DNA from: PS1 clade bacterium
Lineage (GTDB): Bacteria > Pseudomonadota > Alphaproteobacteria > RS24
Direction of reading: 5' to 3'
Length of the DNA stretch: 11,774 nucleotides
Assembly (NCBI GenBank): GCA_016779015.1
Contig: JADHOK010000037.1
Span: forward strand, 1-11,774
Of this stretch, positions 1-6,055 are shown in pieces (position 1 is the first letter of the stretch; each line of letters starts with the position of its first letter). The position numbers and the translations under genes were made by a program. The notes beneath the pieces were generated by a model, which was not told the origin of the DNA, searched no databases, and saw nothing but the letters and a program-made list of their open reading frames with translations.

Positions 1-324
1 ATGGTGTTTCGACGCTATAAGCCGGGCGATGGTCTGCTGCCCGATGCGATGGGCATTGCCGCGCCGCGCGCTACTGCCCAACAAGTGACGCCGGATATTG
101 TGCTGCTGCCTTTGTTGGCGTTTGACGGCGCGGGCCGTCGGTTGGGCCGCGGCGGTGGATTTTACGACCGCACATTGGCCAAGCTGCGCGACACCACGCC
201 ATGCCGCTTTCTCGGCCTGGCTTTTGACATGCAAATGGTTGACAAATGCCCGACCGCGCCGCATGACGAACCCCTGCACGGTGTGCTGACACCGAGCATT
301 TGGCACGAGTTTAACGAGGATTGA
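1..324 (+). CDS. fthC: 5-formyltetrahydrofolate cyclo-ligase, C-terminal part (5' end outside window)
   Basis: This gene encodes the enzyme that converts 5-formyl-THF to 5,10-methenyl-THF with ATP hydrolysis, in cytosolic one-carbon metabolism. The visible 107 residues carry the family signature: a hydrophobic LLPLLAFD strand (35-42), then R-RLGRGGGFYDRTLA (46-60), matching the usual PLxAFD...RLGxGGGxYDRxL motif. Family members are about 180-200 residues, so roughly the N-terminal 80-90 residues, including the basic ATP-binding start, lie upstream of base 1. The ATG at base 1 is probably an internal Met rather than the true start. The stop is TGA at 322-324, and the next gene starts 9 bases later, so the two are probably co-transcribed. 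In many alphaproteobacteria this gene (also called ygfA or MTHFS) sits after zapA and 6S RNA; that part is not visible here. Confidence 0.9.
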   Translation: MVFRRYKPGDGLLPDAMGIAAPRATAQQVTPDIVLLPLLAFDGAGRRLGRGGGFYDRTLAKLRDTTPCRFLGLAFDMQMVDKCPTAPHDEPLHGVLTPSIWHEFNED

Positions 325-333
325 GCGGGTTTC

Positions 334-1146
334 ATGCGCATTTTGTTTTTAGGCGATGTAGTAGGGCGCGCCGCGCGCGAAGCGGTGACGCGGCAAGTGC
401 CGGTCTGGCGCACGCAATATGAACTCGATTTTGTCATTGTAAATGGCGAGAACGCGGCCGGTGGTTTCGGCATCACGCCTGATATCACAACGGCGTTTCT
501 TGAGGCCGGTGTCGATGTGGTCTCGACCGGCAACCATGTTTGGGACCAGAGCGATATTCGCGCCTATATTGCGGATGAGCCGCGGCTCTTGCGTCCGGCC
601 AATTTTCCGCCCGAAACACCGGGCAAGGGCGCCGGCCTGTATGAGGTCGGCGACAAGCGTGTGCTGGTGGTCAATGTGATGGGGCAGTTGTTTATGGAAT
701 CGCTCGACGACCCGTTTGCCGCGGTCGAACGCGAGCTGAACGCTTGTCCGTTGGGCGAAGCGGCGGATGCGATTATTGTCGATATGCATTGCGAGGCGAC
801 GTCGGAGAAAATGGCGATGGGGCATTTTTGCGATGGCCGCGCCAGTCTGGTGGTTGGCACCCATACCCATATTCCAACCGCAGATGCGCAAATTCTGCCG
901 CATGGCACGGCCTATCAAACCGATGCCGGAATGTGCGGCGATTATGACAGTGTCATCGGCATGGAAAAAGAAGAGCCGGTCAATCGCTTTGTTACCAAAT
1001 TGCGCGGCAGCCGGTTTGGCGCGGCGCAGGGCACACCAACATTGTGCGGCGTGATGGTGGAAACCGACGATAAGACCGGTAAGGCGGTTGCCATTCATCC
1101 GATACGCGCCGGTGGCAGGCTTTCCACCGCCGCCCCGACACTGTAA
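334..1146 (+). CDS. YmdB-family (TIGR00282) metallophosphoesterase
   Basis: This is a 270-residue calcineurin-like metallophosphoesterase of the YmdB/TIGR00282 family. Characterised members such as Bacillus subtilis YmdB hydrolyse cyclic nucleotides in the cytoplasm; the natural substrate in proteobacteria is unclear. The di-metal ligands are all visible: D8 (GDVVGR), E39-N40 (NGENAAGG), N67-H68 (TGNHVWD), H152 (DMHCEATSEK), and H177 and H179 (GTHTHIPTAD). The length is normal for the family (about 265-280). The start is ATG 334; the adjacent upstream sequence GAGCGGGT is only a modest ribosome site, so translation may be coupled to fthC, which ends 9 bases before. yebC follows after 31 bases. 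Family assignment is secure, but the in vivo role is not. Confidence 0.92.
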   Translation: MRILFLGDVVGRAAREAVTRQVPVWRTQYELDFVIVNGENAAGGFGITPDITTAFLEAGVDVVSTGNHVWDQSDIRAYIADEPRLLRPANFPPETPGKGAGLYEVGDKRVLVVNVMGQLFMESLDDPFAAVERELNACPLGEAADAIIVDMHCEATSEKMAMGHFCDGRASLVVGTHTHIPTADAQILPHGTAYQTDAGMCGDYDSVIGMEKEEPVNRFVTKLRGSRFGAAQGTPTLCGVMVETDDKTGKAVAIHPIRAGGRLSTAAPTL

Positions 1147-1177
1147 GCTAGAACTGAAACAAAAAGCGGAGGGTGCC

Positions 1178-1924
1178 ATGGCTGGCCATTCCAAATTTAA
1201 GAATATTCAGCACCGCAAAGGCGCGCAGGACAAAAAGCGCGCCAAGATTTTCGCTCGTCTGACCAAAGAGATTATGGTCGCGGCGAAAATGGGACTGCCC
1301 GATCCGGACGCCAATCCGCGTTTGCGCACGGCGATATTGGCGGCGCGCGCGCAAAACATGCCGAAAGATAATATCGAGCGGGCCATTAAAAAGAGCTCGG
1401 ATGACGGCGACACGGTTTATGAGGAAGTGCGCTATGAGGGCTTCGGCCCGGCCGGTATCGGTATCATTGTCGAGACGCTGACCGATAACCGCAATCGCAC
1501 GGCAGCCGAGGTGCGTTCGACTTTTGCCAAAAACGGCGGCAATCTCGGTGAGACCGGTTCGGTGTCTTTCATGTTTGACCGCGTCGGCGCGATTGAGTTC
1601 GACGCCGAACGGGCTGACGCCGAAACCGTCTTTGACGCCGCCATTGAAGCGGGCGCGGAAGATGTGGACAGTTCTGATGCGGGCCATGAAATTATCTGCG
1701 CGGTGGAAGAATTACACAATGTTGTCAGTGCTCTAGATGGTTCTCTGGGGGAGCCGCGCGCGGCCGATATTATCTGGCGGGCGCAAAATGATATTGCCGT
1801 AGACGGCGAAGCAGCCGAAAAAGTAGTAAAGCTGGTCGAAGCGCTGGACGATGTTGACGACGTCCAGAATGTCTATGCCAATTTCGACATTTCGGAAGAG
1901 GTGCTGCAGCAGCTTTCGGCCTAA
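1178..1924 (+). CDS. yebC: YebC/TACO1-family translation-associated protein
   Basis: This is a 248-residue cytosolic protein of the YebC/PmpR/TACO1 family. It opens with the hallmark MAGHSKFKNIQHRK followed by a basic helical domain (about 1-75), then two alpha/beta domains with the conserved YEGFGPAG (in about 90-100) and LTDNRNRTAAEVR segments. The family was long annotated as a transcriptional regulator. The mitochondrial homologue TACO1 and more recent bacterial work tie it to translation, including relief of ribosome stalling at proline stretches. The start is ATG 1178, with GGAGGG at 1168-1173. A longer reading from 1088 would run back into the preceding phosphoesterase gene and lacks family similarity. 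yebC next to ruvC is a classic arrangement. The stop (TAA, 1922-1924) is in the same frame as the ruvC start. Confidence 0.95.
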   Translation: MAGHSKFKNIQHRKGAQDKKRAKIFARLTKEIMVAAKMGLPDPDANPRLRTAILAARAQNMPKDNIERAIKKSSDDGDTVYEEVRYEGFGPAGIGIIVETLTDNRNRTAAEVRSTFAKNGGNLGETGSVSFMFDRVGAIEFDAERADAETVFDAAIEAGAEDVDSSDAGHEIICAVEELHNVVSALDGSLGEPRAADIIWRAQNDIAVDGEAAEKVVKLVEALDDVDDVQNVYANFDISEEVLQQLSA

Positions 1925-1950
1925 TCCTCGAAGGAGGACAAGAGAGGAAA
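1925..1950 (+). promoter_or_regulatory. ruvC ribosome-binding region with small hairpin over a strong Shine-Dalgarno
   Basis: Directly after the yebC stop lies TCCTC (1925-1929), loop GAAG (1930-1933), GAGGA (1934-1938): a perfect 5-bp stem that buries most of the strong Shine-Dalgarno AAGGAGG (1931-1937). A second, weaker purine run, AGAGAGGAAA (1941-1950), has the better spacing (GAGG ends 7 bases before the TTG). No ATG, GTG or TTG lies between AAGGAGG and 1955, so both elements must serve the TTG start or act as a ribosome-capturing standby site. The sequence is seen directly; the regulatory role is inferred. Confidence 0.45.
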
Positions 1951-1954
1951 GCAG

Positions 1955-2494
1955 TTGAGCGCAGCCACAAGACGGCTTATCGGACTGGACCCCGGGCTTC
2001 GGTTTACCGGTTGGGGCGTGATTGATATGCGCGGCTCGAAACTCACACATATTGCCAATGGCGCAGTGCGTTCGGACGCGGCGCTATCGCTGGCCGAAAG
2101 GCTGCTGCAATTGGATGAAGGGCTGGATGCGGTGGTGGCCGAGCACCGGCCCGATTTTGCCGCTGTCGAACAGACCTTCGTCAATCGCGATGGGGCGGCG
2201 ACGCTGAAGCTCGGTCAGGCGCGCGCCGTCTGCCTGTTGGTGCCGGCGCGGCGGCGCATTGGCGTCAGCGAATATGCGCCGAATTTTATCAAGCGTAGCG
2301 TCACCGGTTCCGGCCATGCCGACAAGAAACAAGTTCAAAGCATGGTGCAAATGCTGCTGCCGACGGCCGAGATTGCCAATGAGCACGCGGCTGACGCGTT
2401 GGCTGTTGCTATCACGCTGGCCCATGCCGGAGATTTTGGCGGCAAGATGCAGGACGCGATTGCTCGCGCCGAGCAAAAAGGGACGGTCATATGA
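1955..2494 (+). CDS. ruvC: Holliday junction endonuclease RuvC
   Basis: This gene encodes the 179-residue dimeric resolvase that nicks Holliday junctions symmetrically after RuvAB loading. The RNase H-like fold carries its acidic residues in order: D12 (GLDPGLRFTGWG), E72 (VEQTF) and D147 within HAADALA. H144 takes the place of the first Asp of the E. coli DAAD motif, as in other RuvCs that use His here, so it is not a defect. The start is TTG 1955: it leaves the normal N-terminus before GLDPG, whereas the next in-frame Met (residue 25) would remove catalytic D12. The upstream codons are in frame with the yebC stop, so no earlier start exists. The stop codon overlaps the ruvA start (ATGA, 2491-2494), indicating translational coupling. 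Confidence 0.95.
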   Translation: MSAATRRLIGLDPGLRFTGWGVIDMRGSKLTHIANGAVRSDAALSLAERLLQLDEGLDAVVAEHRPDFAAVEQTFVNRDGAATLKLGQARAVCLLVPARRRIGVSEYAPNFIKRSVTGSGHADKKQVQSMVQMLLPTAEIANEHAADALAVAITLAHAGDFGGKMQDAIARAEQKGTVI

Positions 2495-3105
2495 TCGGTC
2501 GCTTGCGCGGACGCGTCGATGGGCGCGGTGATAATTGGGTGCTGATAGATGTCGGCGGCGTCGGTTATATGGTCGAAGGCTCGGCGCGTATGCTCGAAAA
2601 CCTGCCGGGCGATGGCGAAGCCGTGACGCTGGCGATCGAGACATATGTGCGCGAAGACCAGCTGAGGCTGTTCGGCTTTTTGAGCGAGGAAGACCGTAGC
2701 TGGTTCCGCCTGCTGATGGGCGTGCAGGGGGTTGGTGCCAAAGTAGCGCTGGCCATTGAAAGCGTCTTGTCGGCTGATGATTTGACGCAAGCCATTGCGG
2801 CGCAAGACAAAGCCATGGTGGCGCGCGCCCCCGGTGTCGGCCCCAAAGTGGCGCAGCGCATTGTGCAGGAATTGAAAGACAAAATCCCTGAGGCACAGTT
2901 TATCGCGGCAAGCAGCGCGACAGCCGGAAACGGCGGCGCGGCGGCGGGCAGCAAAGTGCTGGAGGAGGCGCTGTCGGCATTGACCAATCTCGGCTATCAG
3001 CGCAGTCAGGCCAATGCGGCGCTGATGGCGGCGCGTGGCAAGCTGGGCGATGAGGCTGAAAGCATTGAGGCGCTCATCAAACAAGCACTGAAGGAGATGG
3101 TCTGA
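2491..3105 (+). CDS. ruvA: Holliday junction branch-migration protein RuvA
   Basis: RuvA is a 204-residue protein that forms the tetrameric platform binding the four-way junction and loading RuvB rings. Domain I (about 1-64) is the OB fold, opening MIGRLRG and holding the acidic-pin residues E55-D56 in VREDQLRLFGF, at the same positions as in E. coli. Domain II (about 65-140) shows two helix-hairpin-helix motifs, GVQGVGAKVA and APGVGPKVAQRI. A flexible Ala/Gly/Ser-rich linker (about 140-157) leads to domain III (about 158-204), which contacts RuvB. The start ATG overlaps the ruvC stop by four bases. The stop TGA (3103-3105) shares its last base with the ruvB ATG, so the ruv genes form a tightly coupled operon. 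Confidence 0.96.
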   Translation: MIGRLRGRVDGRGDNWVLIDVGGVGYMVEGSARMLENLPGDGEAVTLAIETYVREDQLRLFGFLSEEDRSWFRLLMGVQGVGAKVALAIESVLSADDLTQAIAAQDKAMVARAPGVGPKVAQRIVQELKDKIPEAQFIAASSATAGNGGAAAGSKVLEEALSALTNLGYQRSQANAALMAARGKLGDEAESIEALIKQALKEMV

Positions 3106-4157
3106 TGAGTGAGCGTCTGGTTGACCGCAATGTGCAATCCGATGATGCGGCGCAAAATGGCGATGCCGCCATGCGTCCCAAAACGCTGGCAGATTTTGTC
3201 GGTCAGCAAAAAGGCCGCGAGAACCTGGCTATTTTTATCGAAGCGGCGAAGAAGCGCGGCGATGCGCTCGACCATGTGCTGCTCGCCGGCCCGCCCGGCC
3301 TCGGCAAGACCACATTGGCGCAAATCGTTGCGCGCGAATTGGGAACCGGTTTCCGCTCCACTTCCGGCCCGGTCATCACCAAAGCCGGCGAGCTGGCCGC
3401 ACTGCTGACCAATCTCGAACCGCATGATGTGCTGTTTATCGACGAGATACATCGCCTCAGTGCGGCGGTCGAAGAAGTGCTGTATCCGGCGATGGAGGAT
3501 TTCGAGCTCGATTTGATTATCGGCGACGGTCCGGCGGCGCGCTCGGTAAAGATTGATCTACCACCTTTTACTTTGGTCGGCGCGACCACGCGCTCGGGTC
3601 TGTTGACGACGCCGCTGCGCGACCGTTTCGGTATTCCGATTTATCTGGGCTTTTATACGCATGACGAATTGGAATTCATCATTCGCCGTAATGCGAAACT
3701 GATGGGGCTGGATGTGACCGATGACGGGGCGCGGGAAATTGCTTCGCGGGCGCGCGGCACGCCGCGTGTGGCGGGGCGGCTATTGCGCCGGGTGCGCGAT
3801 TTCGCCAATGTCGATGGCACCGATAAGATTACCGCGGCCTTGGCCGATGCGGCGCTGGGGCGTCTGGAGGTCGATAAGCGCGGCCTCGACGGCCTTGACC
3901 GGCGTTACCTTAGCGTGGTGGCGGAGAAATTTATCGGCGGGCCGGTGGGTATTGAAACGCTGGCCGCCGCGCTGGGGGAACCGCGCGATGCGCTTGAGGA
4001 TATTGTCGAGCCGTTTCTCATCCAATTGGGGTTTGTCAATCGCACGCCGCGTGGGCGTATGCTGATGCCGGCGGCTTTTACGCATTTGGGCTTGGATGTG
4101 CCGAAGACGGCGCACGAGGCGCTATCGGAAACCGCCAGCGACCTGTTCAACGAGTGA
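3105..4157 (+). CDS. ruvB: Holliday junction branch-migration motor ATPase RuvB
   Basis: RuvB is a 350-residue AAA+ ATPase that forms hexameric rings driving branch migration. Walker A is GPPGLGKT (62-69), Walker B is LFIDEIH (110-116, D113-E114), sensor 1 is in GATTRSGLL (159-167), and the arginine finger is R174 in LRDRFG. Sensor 2 is the GTPR-AGRLLRR stretch near 225. The C-terminal winged-helix domain ends with the typical YxxxGFVNRTPRGR-like segment (here IQLGFVNRTPRGR). Length and motif positions match E. coli almost exactly. The start ATG 3105 overlaps the ruvA stop by one base, and AAGGAGA at 3091-3096 is its ribosome site inside ruvA. A 153-base gap follows before ybgC, the first real break after yebC. 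Confidence 0.97.
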   Translation: MSERLVDRNVQSDDAAQNGDAAMRPKTLADFVGQQKGRENLAIFIEAAKKRGDALDHVLLAGPPGLGKTTLAQIVARELGTGFRSTSGPVITKAGELAALLTNLEPHDVLFIDEIHRLSAAVEEVLYPAMEDFELDLIIGDGPAARSVKIDLPPFTLVGATTRSGLLTTPLRDRFGIPIYLGFYTHDELEFIIRRNAKLMGLDVTDDGAREIASRARGTPRVAGRLLRRVRDFANVDGTDKITAALADAALGRLEVDKRGLDGLDRRYLSVVAEKFIGGPVGIETLAAALGEPRDALEDIVEPFLIQLGFVNRTPRGRMLMPAAFTHLGLDVPKTAHEALSETASDLFNE

Positions 4158-4310
4158 TTATTTGGCGCAAAATGCGGGTGAAAGAAAACACACGAATCGC
4201 GGAAATCGCCACTTATAGTGTACATCATAAAGCTCGGGGCGGCGTTTGGTTTTTTGACAAATCGCCCAATTCTGCAGAAATTTTCCTGCAGATAGTTTCG
4301 GGGAACATAT
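4158..4310 (+). promoter_or_regulatory. ruvB-ybgC intergenic leader, candidate promoter of the ybgC-tol operon
   Basis: This is the largest gene-free stretch of the window (153 bases) and is visibly AT-richer than its surroundings. It contains a perfect TTGACA (4254-4259), but no convincing -10 hexamer at 16-18 bases; what lies there (GAAATT/AAATTT) is poor and falls inside an inverted repeat. A TATAGT (4214-4219) resembles a -10 but lacks a -35 at the right distance. No terminator-like hairpin with a T-tract follows ruvB. I take it as the probable promoter region of ybgC-tolQRAB from position and composition; the exact promoter is not resolved. Confidence 0.4.
4271..4292. repeat. 7-bp inverted repeat in the ybgC leader
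   Basis: TCTGCAG (4271-4277) and CTGCAGA (4286-4292) form a perfect 7-bp stem around the loop AAATTTTC. It lies 12 bases downstream of TTGACA and 19 bases upstream of the ybgC ATG. No T-tract follows, so it is not an intrinsic terminator. It could be an operator at a promoter or a 5'-UTR hairpin; the pairing is seen, the role is inferred. Confidence 0.5.
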
Positions 4311-4823
4311 ATGAACCAGAACCAACTGCTTGGTCGTTTTGAAAAACAGTCTGACGGGACACGTCATCTGTTGGATGTGCTGGTGCATTACGAAGACACG
4401 GATTTTTCCGGTTTTGTCTATCACGCCAATTATCTGAAATTTGCCGAGCGCGGACGCTCCAATTTCCTCAAACTGGCCGGGGTTGAGCACGCACAATTGC
4501 TCGAGCACACGCCGCCACTGGCTTTTGTGGTCGGGCGCATGGAGATGGATTTTGCCGCGCCGGGCCATATCGAAGACGCGCTGCTGGTTGAAACGGTATT
4601 TACCCAATTGCGCGGTGCCAGACTGGTCGCTGAGCAGCGCGTGTCGCGCGATGGCGAGACTTTGTGGCAGGCGCATGTACTGGCCGCGGTGGTCGATTTG
4701 CAAGGCCGCCCTAAACGCATGCCGAAAATTGTCGCCGCGCGGCTGACGCCGCATCTCGGCCAATCGTTTCTAAACAAGCCTGTTTCAAAAACCGACACTG
4801 CATCAGGGGCGGCTAAAAAGTGA
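4311..4823 (+). CDS. ybgC: tol-pal-associated acyl-CoA thioesterase YbgC
   Basis: This is a 170-residue hot-dog-fold thioesterase of the 4HBT/YbgC family, cytosolic, acting on acyl-CoA (and in some species linked to acyl-carrier protein and phospholipid synthesis). The active-site region reads HYEDTDFSGFVYHANYLKF (26-44). D31 aligns with the catalytic Asp of 4-hydroxybenzoyl-CoA thioesterase (its D17), and the ERGRSNFL helix follows. The body ends near residue 150, and the last 20 or so residues (KPVSKTDTASGAAKK) are a low-complexity tail. The start is ATG 4311 with GGGGAA at 4300-4305. It opens the tol-pal block, as in most proteobacteria, although its link to Tol function is unclear. tolQ starts 54 bases after its stop. 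Confidence 0.93.
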   Translation: MNQNQLLGRFEKQSDGTRHLLDVLVHYEDTDFSGFVYHANYLKFAERGRSNFLKLAGVEHAQLLEHTPPLAFVVGRMEMDFAAPGHIEDALLVETVFTQLRGARLVAEQRVSRDGETLWQAHVLAAVVDLQGRPKRMPKIVAARLTPHLGQSFLNKPVSKTDTASGAAKK

Positions 4824-4837
4824 CAAAGTTTGGTCAC
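4820..4837. repeat. short inverted repeat across the ybgC stop / tolQ leader
   Basis: GTGAC (4820-4824) and GTCAC (4833-4837) are perfect 5-bp inverted arms. Between them AAAGTTTG, with the preceding C, forms the palindrome CAAA-G-TTTG, so the whole element is nearly dyad-symmetric with one extra G. It overlaps the ybgC TGA and lies in the 54-base gap before tolQ. It may be an operator or chance; no evidence separates the two. Confidence 0.25.
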
Positions 4838-4877
4838 ATTTACGCCATAGAAGAACACAAATTGTGAGAGCTTTTTC

Positions 4878-5597
4878 ATGGAAACTGTAACCATTGATCC
4901 GGCGGCGCAGCTCGCCCTGACCGATTTTTCGCTTTGGGCGCTTTTCGTCCGCGCCGACATCGTTGTCAAACTGGTGATGATCGGTCTGATTATTGCCTCG
5001 ATAGCCAGCTGGTCAATCATCATTGAAAAAATCATGACCTTTCGCGCCGTGCGCCGTCAGGCCGAGGAGTTTGAGGCACTGTTCTGGTCGGGCGAGACGA
5101 TGCAAAATATCTATCGGCAATGGGCCAATGGCGAGCCGACGCCGTCTGTGCGCGTATTCAACGCCGCCATGCGCGAATGGGTGAGCCATGACAGCAATCG
5201 CAGAAAAAGCGATACGGTCGGCATTGTCCCATCCATTGAGCGGGCGCTGACCAATGCGGTGGCGCGCGAGATGGAGGCGTTGGAAAGTCGCTTGTTATTT
5301 TTGGCAACGGTGGGCGCGGTGGCACCTTTCATCGGCCTGTTCGGCACGGTTTGGGGTATTATGAACAGCTTTCAGGCGATTGCCATGAGCCGCGACACCA
5401 ATCTGGCGGTGGTCGCGCCGGGCATTGCCGAGGCGTTGTTTGCCACCGGTCTTGGTCTGCTTGCCGCCATTCCGGCGGTGGTTGCCTATAATGCTTTTTC
5501 TTCTTCGGTGCAGCGCTTCGCGGCGCGGCTCGACCATTTCGCCGATGATTTTATCAATCTGATTTCGCGCCAAAGCGGCCCAAACAGTAAAGGCTAG
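4878..5597 (+). CDS. tolQ: Tol-Pal proton channel subunit TolQ
   Basis: TolQ is a 239-residue inner-membrane protein that forms the pentameric proton-channel stator with a TolR dimer and energises TolA. Three membrane segments are visible at about 28-50, 139-163 and 183-206, separated by the expected large cytoplasmic loop (about 51-138). Key polar residues of the channel are present: T157 in LFGTVWGIM and T190 in EALFATGLG, matching T145 and T178 of E. coli TolQ with a constant 12-residue offset. The segment APGIAEALFATGLGL is the family hallmark that separates TolQ/ExbB from other membrane proteins; the partners tolR and tolA downstream argue for TolQ over ExbB. The start is ATG 4878 with only a weak GAGAG upstream (4866-4870). 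tolR begins 4 bases after the stop. Confidence 0.95.
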   Translation: METVTIDPAAQLALTDFSLWALFVRADIVVKLVMIGLIIASIASWSIIIEKIMTFRAVRRQAEEFEALFWSGETMQNIYRQWANGEPTPSVRVFNAAMREWVSHDSNRRKSDTVGIVPSIERALTNAVAREMEALESRLLFLATVGAVAPFIGLFGTVWGIMNSFQAIAMSRDTNLAVVAPGIAEALFATGLGLLAAIPAVVAYNAFSSSVQRFAARLDHFADDFINLISRQSGPNSKG

Positions 5598-5601
5598 GCG
5601 C

Positions 5602-6042
5602 TTGGCTTTTTCCTCCCCCCCCTCCAACTCATCGCGGCGGCGACGCCATTACCGACCGATGTCAGAAATAAACGTCACGCCCATGGTCGATGTAATGTTG
5701 GTGTTGCTGATTGTGTTTATGGTCGCTGCGCCGCTCTTGACGGTCGGTGTGCCGGTCAATCTGCCCAAGACGGGTGCGCAAGCGCTGCGCGGTGATGAAG
5801 AGCCTTTGGCAATTTCCATCAATGCCGACGGGCAGGTGTTTTTGCAAGAAACGCAAATCGAGCGGGGCATGCTGGTGCCGCGCCTCAAAGCGATTGCCGG
5901 TGAAGGCTATGACCAACGGATTTATGTGCGCGGCGATAAGAGTGTCAATTATGGGCTGGTCGCCAATGTGGTGTCGGAAATCAGCGCCGCCGGTTTTGCC
6001 CGCGTGGCGTTGGTGACCGAAAAAGCCGGGTCGCCGAAATGA
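5602..6042 (+). CDS. tolR: Tol-Pal motor subunit TolR
   Basis: TolR is a 146-residue inner-membrane partner of TolQ with one membrane helix (about 28-48) and a periplasmic domain. The Arg-rich patch (12-15) and PMSEINVTPMVDVMLVLL mark the cytoplasmic edge. D30 is the essential proton-carrying Asp (D23 in E. coli). LLTVGVPVNLPKT follows, then the periplasmic peptidoglycan-binding domain. I chose the TTG at 5602: it sits after AAAGGCTAGG (5590-5599) and gives the Arg-rich N-terminus usual for alphaproteobacterial TolR. ATG 5659 (residue 20) is possible but would remove that region and has no clear ribosome site. A run of eight C (5615-5622) lies in codons 5-7. The gene is tightly packed between tolQ (4 bases) and tolA (13 bases). 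Confidence 0.92.
   Translation: MAFSSPPSNSSRRRRHYRPMSEINVTPMVDVMLVLLIVFMVAAPLLTVGVPVNLPKTGAQALRGDEEPLAISINADGQVFLQETQIERGMLVPRLKAIAGEGYDQRIYVRGDKSVNYGLVANVVSEISAAGFARVALVTEKAGSPK
5615..5622 (+). repeat. C8 homopolymer inside the tolR start region
   Basis: Eight consecutive C fall in codons 5-7 of tolR (Ser-Pro-Pro). Gain or loss of one C would frameshift the gene when read from the TTG start, whereas the downstream ATG 5659 would be unaffected. Such a tract may be a slippage site or simply a sequencing-error hotspot. Confidence 0.6.
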
Positions 6043-6055
6043 GGTCGCGGGGATA

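Noticed and set aside
1..3. ATG at base 1 as the true start of the folate enzyme
   Set aside because: The family needs about 80-90 more N-terminal residues for ATP binding, so the gene is cut by the window edge rather than truncated.
1088..1177. N-terminal extension of yebC by 30 residues
   Set aside because: It overlaps the phosphoesterase gene, and the family starts at MAGHSKFKNIQHRK, preceded here by a good ribosome site.
2383..2403. RuvC has His where E. coli has the third catalytic Asp
   Set aside because: His at this position occurs in many functional RuvCs, including the Thermus type, so it is normal variation rather than a damaged active site.
4154..4342. A 62-codon open frame starting GTG at the ruvB stop (GTGA overlap) and running into ybgC
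   Set aside because: The overlap looks like coupling, but the translation resembles no family I know, overlaps the ybgC start by 32 bases, and covers a stretch whose composition and TTGACA/palindrome fit a leader better.
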